The notes beneath the pieces are model-generated. The model worked only from the letters and a program-made list of their open reading frames with translations, was not told the DNA's origin and ran no database searches. Made by a program: the position numbers and the translations under genes. A stretch of 64,000 nt of DNA, taken from positions 33,793,449 through 33,857,448 of the forward strand of contig NC_134515.1 in the NCBI RefSeq assembly GCF_027942865.1, given 5' to 3'. This stretch comes from Odontesthes bonariensis. Lineage: Eukaryota; Chordata; Actinopteri; Atheriniformes; Atherinopsidae. Positions 1 through 10,809 of the stretch are shown piece by piece (within the stretch, counting starts at the first letter, position 1; each line of letters opens with the position of its first letter).

Positions 1-88
1 AGAGAGAGGAGAGGAGAGGAGGAGAGAGGAAGAGAGAGGAGAGGAGAGGAGAAGACAAGACCAGAGAGGACGAGAAGAGAAAAGAAGA
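1..88. repeat. GA-rich low-complexity tract
   Basis: Imperfect purine repeat (agagagga/gagga units) directly upstream of the pogo-derived gene. It could be 5' UTR or simple sequence. No gene is visible in it. Confidence 0.8.
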
Positions 89-1267
89 GTGAGGGGGAAA
101 ATGAGGGGAAGCCGCAAATATAATCAGTGGCTAGAGGAGAGAATGCAGGGAGCATTGGACGAGTACAAAAAGGGACTTGAGAGAGGTGAAAAAGTAAGTG
201 TACGTTTATTGTCAAGGCAGTGGAACGTTCCATGTGCCACACTAGTACGGCGTGTAAATGGGAAGATTGTTGGGTCTGCACATGTCGCCGGAAGGAAGCC
301 ATTTCTTCCACCGGCAGCAGAAGAGGAGCTATCTGGGGTACTGAAAACAATGGCTGAGAGGGGGTTCCCTCTCACCAAGGCTGATGTCCAACAGCTTGCC
401 TTCCAGTATGCAAGACAAAATGGAATTAAAGGCTTTTCGCAGAAGGCTGGCTGTGCAGGACACTATTGGTTCCACAATTTTCTAAAGCGCAATCCAGGCC
501 TGGCCATGAGGAAACCGGAAGTGTTGTCAGCAGCCAGAGCCATAGGTCTGAACCAGCAAGTGGTCAGCCAATGGTTTCAGATTTATGAAGACCTGTTCAC
601 TCCACGGGATGAACAGCCTTCGACCTCCACCGTATGTGATAACTAATATTCAGTACTGATTTTCAGTCTGCAATCTGCAATTGCTATGTAAAACTGATGG
701 TCTCTTGTTATAACTTGTAATGTTTTTCTTTTGTTTGTTACAGAGTGTCACATTCAGTGATTTGTGTTCACCTCCGAGGAAAGAGAGAACAACGCGCAAA
801 AGGATCAAGCCACCATCATTTATACTCACCAGCCAAGAACACATTGAATTCATCTCGAGGAAAATGAAGAAACAAAAAACACAGAAAAATGTCAAGGAAA
901 TGCCGAAAAAGTCAAGGAAAATTAGCAAAGGAGAGGGAGAGGACAGCATGCCCTGCAAGGCATGTCAAATTGTTTATGGCAGCCCAAGTGACCCAAAGGT
1001 AGGCTATCAATGGTGACACTACAATAGGCCTACTGTCAAACTATCTAAAATAATCTGTAGGCCTACTGAACCACAATGAAGAATGTAGACTACTTATTCA
1101 GGATTATTATTAATTTGCATGTATGTATGTCTGTCTGTCTCTGTCTGTCTTAGGCCACTGAGGAGTGGGTCAGCTGCAAGAAGTGTGGTCTCTGGTTCCA
1201 TGAGAGCTGTGGAGAGGACAACGGAATCTACGATGATGACGGCTTCTTTTGTCAGTCTTGTCTATAA
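89..1267 (+). CDS. Pogo-transposon-derived psq/CENP-B DNA-binding protein with C-terminal PHD finger, no DDE domain
   Basis: I read three coding exons, 89-631, 744-998 and 1154-1267, all joined in phase 0 with GT..AG introns of 112 and 155 bp, giving about 303 aa. Starts at 89 and 101 are both possible. Residues about 10-60 resemble a pipsqueak helix-turn-helix (VSVRLLSRQWNVPCATLVRR) and about 70-150 a CENP-B-type DNA-binding domain (HYWFHNFLKRNPGLAMRKPE). Exon 2 is lysine-rich with a C-terminal pogo-like segment (IKPPSFILTSQEHIEF). It ends with CKAC, and exon 3 supplies WVSCKKCGLWFHESC and FFCQSCL, completing a PHD zinc finger. The DDE nuclease normally found between the DNA-binding part and this tail is absent from the DNA, and no stop or frameshift is seen. 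It may be an internally deleted transposon copy or a domesticated chromatin-binding gene. Which of these cannot be decided from one copy. Confidence 0.7.
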
Positions 1268-2976
1268 TAGCCTACACACACACACACACACACGCGCACA
1301 CACACGTAGGGCCTACACATACACAAACTGCAATCGTTCTAGTTAACCAGCTATAGGTTGTTTTACGTAGCAATAAGATTTTCAAAACAATGATTTGTTT
1401 TTAATTTAGGCTAATGAAATGTCATGAATTGTTTAGCCTATATTACATTTATATTGTTATATTTTTTATATTAATTTGTTATATTGTGTGTTAATATGTT
1501 ACATTGTGTAATTAAAAAAACTAATAGGCTATAGGCCTACTAATATTTACAAATTCCCAAAATTAGGCTAGCCTACGAGTTACACACACAGCAATACATT
1601 TTTTTTTAAAAAACGATGATATTTAAAATTTAATGAAATGTCATGAATTGTTTAGGCCTATATTAATATGTTACATTGTGTGTTAATATGTTACAGTGTG
1701 TTTTTTATCTACTGATGTGTTTTTATGAAAAATAAATTCATGTTTTGCATTGTATTTTTGGTGGCTCATTTAACCTGATTAGTGGCTCATTTTAGCTGAC
1801 CGGGTGGCTCATTTTAGCTGAATGCTGATCATCAAAAAAATGTGGGACAGCTGATGTTTTATAAGCTGTAAAACCTAAATGACTGCATTTTATACAATAA
1901 TTCCACTTCAAAATATTAAATATGGAATGAATTAACTAATACAAATGTAAGCCAGTGCCATATATTCTTTTATATAATTTTTATTAGAAATCTACCAAAA
2001 AGTGGCTCAAATTACCTGACCTCACCATTTAACATGTGCTCTGTTTCATTAAGTGTTAAAGTGGGGTTCTTGTTTTTCTCACCGAATGTATATGAGAGCC
2101 AAAGGAGGGCCAACACCCAAAATTCAGGACCCTCCATATAAGTCGATAAAGGACCAAGACAGAATGTGTGTGCGCTGAAGCGGCCTGTGGGTGCGCGTTC
2201 ACGGCAAAACAAGAGAGAAGGAAAAAGGAGGGGGTGTGAGAAGAGCTGGTTACGCGCAAATTTGACTTTGGACAAAAAGCGCTGGAGTTAGATCCCAAAA
2301 TATATTGAAAGACATTCATTTGTAGTTAATCGGCTGTTTAATCAATACCAACGGAGAAAATTAAGAGATGCAAAACCTTAAAATTCGAGTTAAGCATGAA
2401 ATCTGATCTAGGATCGGCTGAGTCTCATACCAGATCAGCAAGTGCTTCGGAGGAAAACGAAAAAAAAACAAAGAAAAAAGATTTAGATTTGAGTGTGTGG
2501 GAGGGTCCAAGCAGACAGAGAAGCTGCGCCCGAGCCATATAAGGCCAGTGTGATTTATCCACAGAGTCTTTAAAACATCAACATACATACACAAACACAC
2601 ACATACCCACACGAGCACTTACACTCCTATGCCCACATACATGCACACACACATGTTTGTGCTTGTTGCTGTGTGTTGTATTAACAGACTGAGTCTCATT
2701 GAAAGAACAACTTTCTTAACAACTAGGTCCTACTAAACAGATCTCGGCGCTCTTTCCGCCCCCCAGGGTCGGTGCTGAAACCGTGCACGGGGGAGTGAAA
2801 AACTCCTAATAAAAGACCTCTAGCTGAATTGCTGTCAAAGGCCAGCTTCCACTGGAAGGGGGAAAAGTGACGAGATCATATTTTTTTAAATCAGTGGCCT
2901 GAACACTGCTGCTGTGTGTTCAAGTAGTAGCATCTATGGCATCAGAAACTATAAGGTTACTTCACGCATTAATGAC
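1268..2976. other. AT-rich non-coding stretch with short repeats
   Basis: No gene is recognised. It contains a CA/CG dinucleotide tract (about 1272-1310), a direct repeat of about 35 bp (about 1412-1445 and 1630-1665), frequent TAGGCCTA-like motifs, a short tandem array of GTGGCTCATTT units (about 1760-1820, with a related unit near 2003) and a CA-rich patch near 2580-2650. Confidence 0.6.
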
Positions 2977-2979
2977 TAA

Positions 2980-3664
2980 GGCCCCATCCACACGTAGCCG
3001 GGTATCTGCTAAAACGAATATATTTTTCTACGTTTGGACCTGTCATCCACATGAAAACGCATAAAAACGCATCGTAAACGAATGTTTTTAAAAACTCCGG
3101 GCAAAGTGAAGATTTTTGAAAACTCCGTTTACGCAGCTGCGTGTAGACAGAGATAACCGGAGTTTTGCGTTTTCGAACGTCACAATATGCGCCAAAACAA
3201 CAACAAATCTGCTTTAAAGTCTAAAGTGCGACCTTTGTTTACTGAAGAAGCATGGATGTCTTGAGAACTGTGGTGGTTATTATTGTGTAGGCGCTGTTTA
3301 CTGCCTTGATTTTACACGCCCAAGTCGTACTCAGAGGAATGGCGTGACAATTTCGCATGTCCCGGTGTCCTCACTCCTGTTGCTGTCGGAATTATTACGT
3401 CCTCATATCGAGGGGCAGCATGCGATCACCTGTCAGTGTGCTCAAAAAAGTGGCGTGCACACTTTATTATTTAGCTGACGAGGGCAGATTGCGCAAAACA
3501 GCAAATGCATTTGGGTTGTCAAGACAGGTGAAAACGCAGATGTTCGGTTATGTGTGGAAGGTGTTTTTTTTCGAAAACGAGGTAATGTGGATACAAATTA
3601 TTTTATAAACAGAGGGGGGGAAACATTCGGTTTTAAAAATACCCGGCTACGTGTGTACATAGCC
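2980..3664. mobile_element. PIF/Harbinger-type non-autonomous element (MITE)
   Basis: Terminal inverted repeats beginning GGCCCCATCCACACGTAGCC at 2980 and GGCTATGTACACACGTAGCC on the complement from 3664 are flanked on both sides by TAA (2977-2979 and 3665-3667), the 3-bp TWA target duplication typical of PIF/Harbinger. Subterminal AAAACTCCG motifs occur in both orientations. A short plus-strand reading frame near 3430-3530 contains VACTLYYLADEGRLRKTANA, which resembles the N-terminal helix-turn-helix of Harbinger nucleases. This looks like an internally deleted copy of a coding element. The rest of the nuclease is absent. Confidence 0.8.
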
Positions 3665-3759
3665 TAAGGTACCTCATAAAGTGACTGTGATATTGTTACT
3701 CAACAAAACATTTTATTTGTCTCCTTCCAGACATCTCTCCTGCATAACTGTTGTTCTTT

Positions 3760-4912
3760 CACAGCCACACCTCGTGGTAGAGAGATTGACTTCACTTGTT
3801 CCATCCTCACAGCTGCCTGCCCAACGAGATGGAGAGCATTAGGATTGCATATCAGAAATGACTATTAGTGTCTTACCCAGGCCAGACTTGAATGCCATAC
3901 CTTATGAAAATGCAGAAACAAATATGCTTGTCGACAGGTCACATAGGAGGAACCCTGATGACACAAATATTACAAAAGTTGCTGTCGTAACAGAAGTTGA
4001 AGTTCTCTTAAAACGACCACAACCAAACAATTGTTCTAATCAAATAGCTGAATTGGTAGTTGTAACTAAAGTTAGTAAGTTAGAGAACAAACAGGTGGTT
4101 AACATTCACGTTAGCAATCAATATGCTTCCTCAAAAGTATGCGGGTTAACACAGCAAGGGAAAAATAGATGTATGAGGACATCCACAGGTGAATCTGTAC
4201 GTCATAAAGAATTGATTTTAGCATTATTAGATGCTATTCAGCGGTTAGCTAAAGTAGCAATTTATAGATGTGCTGGACACATAAAAAGCTTGTTTAAATT
4301 ATGGTGCAGTATTGAGTCATGGACTAGGTCATGTCTCAACAGGGGGGATAGTAACAATAAGAAACAAAGGTTTTTACAACAAATGGGTTTACTAAGTACT
4401 TAATAAATAATAAATAAGTAAATAAATTTGTGTCTAACAGGTCAAATATATGCAAAACAGAAGCCACAGAGCACTCAAGTGAAAATATGAGGATAACTCC
4501 TTAAAGCTAGAGAACCCTTTTCATCACATTTGTATGAATTCCATTGAATTAACTAAATGGGAAGAGAAACAATTCTGCCAAGTGATAATAAATGTGTTTA
4601 CCAAATGGGTTGAAGTATTTCCATGCGCAGAAGCAGATGGACTCTCAGTAGCAAAGGCACAGGGAAAATAAATATTTCCTAGATTGGGGATTATGGAAAA
4701 ACCTATAGTGATAATGGAACACGATTAGTAAACAATGTCGTCTCCCTGATGCCAAAGAACTTAAAAATATACCTTACAAACCACTAGACATATCACCCTA
4801 TCAGTCAGCAGGATGACTGGAAAGACACAATGGAATAGTTATGTCAAGACTGAAGAAAAATCATAGAAGAAACAGGAAAATGGTTTCACTGTTTACCACT
4901 AGTAGTCCTAAA
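3760..4912 (+). pseudogene. ERV 1: pol remnant (RNase H, start of integrase)
   Basis: Plus-strand remnant of a fish gamma/epsilon-like endogenous retrovirus. The open stretch 3858-4403 aligns by eye with retroviral RNase H: a first block carrying the active-site region, then a long helical region. Several active-site residues appear altered. After stops near 4404-4550 a degraded integrase core follows (about 4540-4910), with the motif FTKWVEVFP and a recognisable second catalytic block. It holds multiple stops and frame changes and cannot encode an enzyme. It is interrupted at 4913 by a solo LTR and resumes at 5318. Confidence 0.75.
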
Positions 4913-5312
4913 TGTCAGATAGGGCAGATGCGAGGAAGCATGCGGGTACAGAATTCTTTCAAAAACTAAACTTGGTTTATTATCAAAAAGGTTTCAAGGA
5001 AAAGCGCTGCTGGGCCGGATATCAAAAACCAAACAGTAACAAAAACAAAACATAACTAAGGCTAAACAAAACTGGACTATGACTATGACTGAACACAAGA
5101 GGGGTACTTAATTTCAGTGACTAGTGAGGATTTGGCAGTGAACATGAATAAACCGGGAGACTAAAAATACTGTGGAGGACTGAGGAAAGGTGGCATGACA
5201 TGACAAAACTAAATACGAAACCTGAACCTAAACCTTAACAAAACTAAGAAATGGTAAAAACTAAGAACTAAACAGAAAACTAAAAGCGTGCCAAAACTCC
5301 ACAGACACGACA
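4913..5312 (-). mobile_element. Solo LTR, family L (copy A)
   Basis: The element runs TGTCAG...CGACA, so both strands begin TG and end CA. It is flanked by a perfect 5-bp duplication CTAAA (4908-4912, 5313-5317). It is inserted in the integrase of ERV 1. The sequence is related to copies at 23737-24994 and 25969-26382. On the minus strand it starts TGTCGTGTCTG and runs through T-rich lines resembling those of the other copies. The 5-bp duplication suggests an LTR retrotransposon rather than the surrounding ERV. Confidence 0.75.
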
Positions 5313-5317
5313 CTAAA

Positions 5318-5480
5318 CATGCATAGCATTTCAATTATCGCAAGATTAATGCCATTTGAGATAATGTACGACTATTTGTACTCCCACAGTGGAAACCATT
5401 CACCAAACACGAGGAAGAGAGAGAAGAAACCGTTGCAGAATACATGGTTAAAATGTTAACAAGGAGAGAGATCTCTTCTG
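5318..5480 (+). pseudogene. ERV 1: integrase C-terminal part, first piece
   Basis: ERV 1 pol resumes after the solo LTR with the conserved block that follows the integrase catalytic core (a MPFEIMY-like motif near 5350), then charged residues. It stops at 5480, where the 2.2-kb element begins. Confidence 0.6.
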
Positions 5481-7690
5481 TGTAGCAGTCACAGTGCCGT
5501 GTGGATTAAGAGTTTTTCAAACTTTGACAAAACCAACATTCCTGTGGGGGATGTTTACGTATGTGGATATAAACCAGATCTTCATTTTCTTTCCACAAAG
5601 GAAAAAGAGACAGAAACTGCCTAATTTACAACACCCTTAAGAGCTTTTGGGGAGTCGAACTCACTCTTGGAAAAGTGGGACACTTACTATCTTATCTAGA
5701 CCATAACTCGAAAGTTGACACTTTAACACCCCTTTTCACCAGCAAACCGACCAGATGGCTACACACGAACTGAGAAGACTCACTTTTAGTCGAATCTTAA
5801 AACTATATTAAATGTGTTTGATAACCGTGTACAATTTCTTTCAGGTTTCCAGCTTGATCACAAGACGCATATAGAGACAATTTGTACGATTCTGGCTTAA
5901 ATATTGACAAAGAACTGATTTTGGTGGAAAATGCCCAACCTGCCTGATGGAACCACATTGCCCCCTAGTGGTCTGCAGTGTTGATTAGTTGAACATTTAA
6001 ATCCCAGAGGACTCAGTAAAATGGACAATGTATATGCAACAATTTAACTTTTAACGATGTCCCTTCGGTATCTATTTGGTATTTGTTTAGTGTCCCCATT
6101 GTTAACACAGAAATTAGCATTGTGTGACTCACTATTCATATGTCACGATTTCATAGATATTCATCTGAATTTTGAAAGTCATAATTGTCTTTATCATGTG
6201 TGTTATTTTGATGTCTTTATATTACAAGTCTATGTTATATCTTTAATCTGCATATCTTAACAAGATGTGGTGTTTTCAGAATCACCGAGACAAATGTTCT
6301 ATGAGATGGGAGTAATGGAGAAACACAGAGTTCTTTGTCTCATCCAGAAATCCCCCTATAGCACAGATCACCTTACAGAGACATGCACACAGTTCAAGCA
6401 TGTCATTGGCTGAAAAAGTAGTGTAAGCCCCGCCTCCGAGAGTCAAAACCCGGAACCCGCGGAAAACACATGCTCTCTGTCTCTCTCTAGTGCTCTCTCT
6501 AGTTCTCTCGTTTGCTGGCTCGCTTCAGGCGTCTTGTCTCTTCTTAGTTGTTTTCCAGAAGCACGCTCTTGTTTTCAGAGGGAGAACAATGGAGAATTGA
6601 TCAGATGAGTTGCTCAGAGAGATTTGAAGAGCGCGGAAAGATGAGAGTATGAGCCGTGGAGAAGACGACGGAGGGGAGGAAGGAGAAGGACGGAGCAGGA
6701 CCCAAAGAAAGACGAGGAAGACCCGAACAAAGAAACAGATTGAAATACTCTGAAGATGCACGTTTTACGTGTTTTTGTTCGTCCCTCGCCATCCCTGTCC
6801 TTCTACGTCGCACGTCCTAACCTCCGCTGTTTCACGCCATCATCACCTTTTCCTACCAAGAAGCCAACTCCAAGCAACCTTTTATTAATCTTCTGTGAAC
6901 TTAAGTTCACTTCATCAGAGAAGCAACGGACCCACTGACACTAAGAAGATTCGACCATCTAACCCCAGTCCTCGGCACCATCGTTTCGGTTTCCCGGTGA
7001 AAGAAGCAACTGAGAAGTCCGCTAAAGTCAGCCACCACAGCCAGGAAGGCCCAGAGAGCGGAAGAGAAATCCCCTCGGACCCGCGTGGCCGCTACCATGG
7101 TCCGAACCGACTGAACAGAACTTCAGCACAGTAAGACCGACCCGTTTTCACCTTAAAGTGGGTTTGATGGATGTCTCGAGGCTTTCACAGAATGATACAT
7201 TAATCCGAAATGTCAGTATTTAGCGTCAAATAGTCAGCCAACCCAAACTATTTGAATACATCCAGTATCTCCCCATTCCCCATATTTTATTTTATATTCA
7301 CTAAGTGTTTTATATAATCACCCATATTCCATGCATCTCCTGTTTGTTTAAGGTTCATGTCTAAGATCATATCATTGTAATAAACAGCTCATATATCTAT
7401 ATATATGTTATAATCACAGATTGTGTCGTATGCTTTCTTTACGTAATGTCTGTCCAACCAAACGAGAACTTCACGAAAGTAGCGAGATATGAGACTGAAT
7501 ATTAATTGAATATTAATTTAACACCAGGATCGTAAGATTTCGAACAGTTTTCCTACCTGACTGTGACTTAAATTAAGTCAAAACCTAGGTAGGTGGTGCC
7601 CTGAATTCGAGGTAAGGTTTATTTGAGACTGTAAGAACATCTCATAAATCCTTATATTTAATAGGTATATAAATACCCGGTAACGCTACA
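5481..7690. mobile_element. 2.2-kb LTR-like insertion (possible solo LTR) inside ERV 1 pol
   Basis: The insertion has ends TGTAGC (5481) and GCTACA (7690) and a perfect 4-bp duplication TCTG (5477-5480 and 7691-7694). Retroviral pol sequence continues directly on both sides, which fixes the borders. TG..CA ends with a 4-bp duplication fit retroviral integration. No protein family is recognised inside. An AATAAA lies at about 7379, roughly 310 bp before the end, as expected for an LTR in plus orientation with a very long U3. The length is large for a gamma/epsilon LTR and closer to spumavirus-like LTRs, but the family is not identified. Confidence 0.65.
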
Positions 7691-9011
7691 TCTGTCAATT
7701 CTGTTCCAGGTGAACCTGTGGAGGAATCTCTGAAGACAGTAAAACCCGGAGACTGGATCTTCATCAAACCGATAAAGAAAAAGGGACAAAGAACTGGCCC
7801 AGTCCAAAAGGGGGAACGTCCATATCAGGTACTACGTACAACACCCACAGCAGCTGGAAAAAGTAGAAAGGACTTCCTGGATTCACTCATCACACTGTAA
7901 ACTAGTAAGACCACGATCTTCAGAAAAAGGGAAAGATTAGTTACCCACCACCGTTCTCTGAAGCATAAGTCTGACTACAAAGGGGAACTTTCTCAACAGG
8001 AGAGGTTCATCTCAACCTTAGTGAAGAAAACAACGGCTAAAACGAGAACATCGGGTGCGGCTAAAATAAGATAGAAAAATGGACAGACATTGGCCGTGGC
8101 ATCCATTCAGATTACCAGGATTTTGTGGGTTAAGAGGAACTACCTGTGTATTGTTTATCATTACCTTTATTATAGTATTTCCAATTTTATGGTATGAAGC
8201 ATGGATTAACAAAAATGAAGACGATGCGGAACAGAGTACCACCACTGCTCCAGTGACACCGCGGGCGCCACATAGAAATTGGGTTTAGGCCTCATACACA
8301 CAGAACAATACCAAGAAATATAAGAAAGATAATCATACATAGACATAGATGTTCACATATAGGCTACTGAAGGCAACAAAGACCTGCTCACCCAGTAAAG
8401 TTCAATATTAATGTGTACTATTTAACTGAGATCTGCAAAACCGTGAGTTAAAATTTTAAGGAGTCCATAGTCAGTGGGAGAAAACTACAGAGATAAATGA
8501 CTGTATGTACGTTAAAACAGAGATGAGAAATTGAGAAAAATAATAGTTTGTTTGTTTGTTTGTATGTATGTATGTATGTACAGGAAGGTGATCTGTGCAT
8601 AAACTGGTTTGGGTTGTAATTATCCAGTAGTGTCTCAGTGAAACAACAGACTGGGGGAAACATAACGAAGTCAACAAAAAACAGTGTTCCGCTGATCTGA
8701 TCAGTTGCTCAAGTGTACTCCATCCAAACTGGTTGGCTATTAAAGGGACATAAAATGGGGAATACTTGTTTAGAAGAAAATAGGAATTGAGATGGGAACG
8801 TCAAATAAATGTTTTAACGGGACACAGATAATATTAAATAGGCCACTCAGACGAGAGGGGAAAAAGAAGTTGGTTTTTAAGGAAATCTCAGTGCGGAAGG
8901 AGACACAAAATTATTGAAAACAATTGAAGAATGTCTTTCTGAAGTATGGTTTACCACAGCTAAAAGTAGCTTTGTGACCAAGCACAGGGTAGATCACTGT
9001 ACGGCCCAGTT
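7691..9011 (+). pseudogene. ERV 1: integrase C-terminus and start of env, decayed
   Basis: From 7691 the pol frame continues to a stop near 7900 with the SH3-like C-terminal integrase domain (motif VKPGDWIFIKPI). A second short frame, 8079-8288, encodes a start Met, a hydrophobic segment (CVLFIITFIIVFPILWYEAW) and a short acidic/Thr-rich tail, which looks like an env signal-anchor. No intact surface or transmembrane protein follows. About 8290-9000 holds scattered decayed stretches that may be env but are too broken to assign. A LINE tail follows. Confidence 0.6.
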
Positions 9012-9505
9012 ATATAATTAAATCAAATCAAATCGAATTTATTTATATAGCACATTTCATGGACAAGCAATTCAAGGTGCTTTACACAGAATAATAGCAT
9101 TGCAGCAGGGAGTGGAAGAAGCATTTAAAATACATAAAAGAATATAAAGAGAAACAAATGAAATCATTTAAATGAATTTAGAAACAGGCAACAGTCCAGA
9201 TAAGTTCAAAGATATCGTGCAGATTTCATGCATAGACACATGAGAAAAGAAACGTTTTTAACCTGGATTTAAAAACGTCTCCATCTGGTGAAAGTTTAAT
9301 CTCCACTAGCAGTTTGTTCCACTTGTTGCAGCGTAACAGCTAAATGCTGCTTCTCCATGTTTAGTCTGGACTCTGGACTGGACCAGCTAACCTGAGTCCT
9401 TGGATCTGAGAACTCTGATAGGTTATATTCTCTGAACATATCACAGATGTATTTTGACCCTAAACCGTTCTGGGATTTCTAAACCATCAGCAGGCTTTAA
9501 ATGGA
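9012..9505 (-). mobile_element. 5'-truncated LINE 3' end (non-LTR retrotransposon)
   Basis: Read on the minus strand, this is the C-terminal part of a non-LTR reverse transcriptase ORF followed by a 3' tail ending in an (ATTTG)n-like repeat at 9012-9030. It is closely similar to 21035-21560, which carries the same block in better condition. It separates the two ERV remnants. Confidence 0.7.
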
Positions 9506-9514
9506 TCCTGCTAT

Positions 9515-10730
9515 CAGATAGGCAGTGAGTTGGTAGCCGGCTACGCGATAGTAAAGCACACGGAACGGATTTTGTCGTTGAAAAAGCTAGACCTAGATGA
9601 CAAAAGCACACTTAAAGATGTGAATTTAATGCAGGAAGCAGCTTGTACGATAGACAAGCAGCGTTGGGCTAAGAGGGTTGCCAGTCAAGACCCTACGGGT
9701 CTTTGGAGAAACCATGAGGGTTTGATGGTGGCGCCCCCTGACTTGTTAGATCTACTCATTCAGGAAGCACACGGGCAAGCCCATGTTGCAAGGGGGGAAG
9801 TTAAGAGAAAGATCACACAAGAGTACGGGGTTTTTGGGCACCGTACTTGCTCGAACAGGCTGATCACGTCATCGGAAGATGTGCCATTTGTTTGAAAAAT
9901 AATGTTAGGAGAGGTATGACAATTCCTCCAGGACACATTCCGACTCCAAAAGGCCCTATGCGGGAGTTGGTCATGGATTTTGTTGACATGATAAAACCAG
10001 TAGACGGCAAAAGGTACATGTTGGTGGTAGTGGACAGGTTCTCACAATGGCCAGAGGCCTGCCCAACTAGGCGAAAAGACGCTCAATCTGTTGCTAAGTT
10101 CCTGTGTCGTGAAGTCATACCCAGATGGGGGCTTCCAGATAGAATATCATCAGATAACGGGCGAGAATTTGTTGATAGAACTGTAAAACTGATCCTACAG
10201 AAACTAGGAATCAAACAACGACTGGGAGCGGTTTATCATCCACAGAGCCAAGGCATGTGTGAGAAAATGAACGGCGTGTTGAAAAACCGTCTTGTAAAAA
10301 TCTGTCAACATACGAGACTGAATTGGGTGGCAGCGCTTCCACTTGCTCTAATGGCATGCCGTTCAGGCGCACTTCGCGATTTGCAAATGACACCACATGA
10401 GTTGGTGACGGACAGACGAATGCCCACGCCCTTTTTGCGAACAAACGGAAAAGGTCCAAATTTGTCTCTGTTGGAGGATGAAATGAAGACATACGTTAAG
10501 TATATGGTTACATAGGAACATATCCACGTATGTCATTGACAGGCAAAAACAGGACCACGAGCAGGAGAAGCTTGCGGAGCAAAAGAGAGACATTTTGCAG
10601 CCAGGGGACAAAGTGTTCATGAAGGTCTTTAGGAGAAAGTGGTTTAACGCATGCCGGGAAGGACCATTTGAAGTTGTGCGCAGCACAGGGACAGCGGTCC
10701 AAGTAAAAGGGTCTACAAAGATTTGGGGTC
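9515..10730 (+). pseudogene. ERV 2: pol remnant (RNase H fragment, integrase)
   Basis: It begins mid RNase H (AGYAIVKHTERILSL near 9535) and runs into integrase. The zinc-binding part shows an H-x3-H (near 9770) and CAIC (near 9884). The catalytic core shows all three acidic positions in their usual context (DFVDM, SSDNG and an E in the CEKMNG block). Length and order fit a full integrase, but a frame change near 9840 splits the zinc domain from the core, and another near 10515 separates the C-terminal domain (QPGDKVFMKVFRRKWF). The RNase H is internally deleted. It is less decayed than ERV 1, so probably younger. Confidence 0.8.
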
Positions 10731-10737
10731 ATCAATT

Positions 10738-10802
10738 AAGCGTCTTTGAGCATTTGAAAAAGCGCTATATAAAACTTAGGTATTATTATTATTATTATTA
10801 TT
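10738..10802 (+). mobile_element. Very short LINE 3' tail insertion with (TAT)n end
   Basis: A 65-bp insert with the common teleost LINE 3' end (AAAAGCGCTATATAAA followed by TTA/TAT repeats) is flanked by the 7-bp direct repeat ATCAATT (10731-10737 and 10803-10809). It interrupts the C-terminal integrase region of ERV 2 without causing a stop. Removing it joins the flanking frame exactly, which supports the borders. Confidence 0.75.
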
Positions 10803-10809
10803 ATCAATT

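Noticed and set aside
6525..7134. Several short overlapping frames on both strands inside the 2.2-kb LTR-like element
   Set aside because: No protein motif. Composition is biased (CT/GA-rich), which produces open frames by chance.
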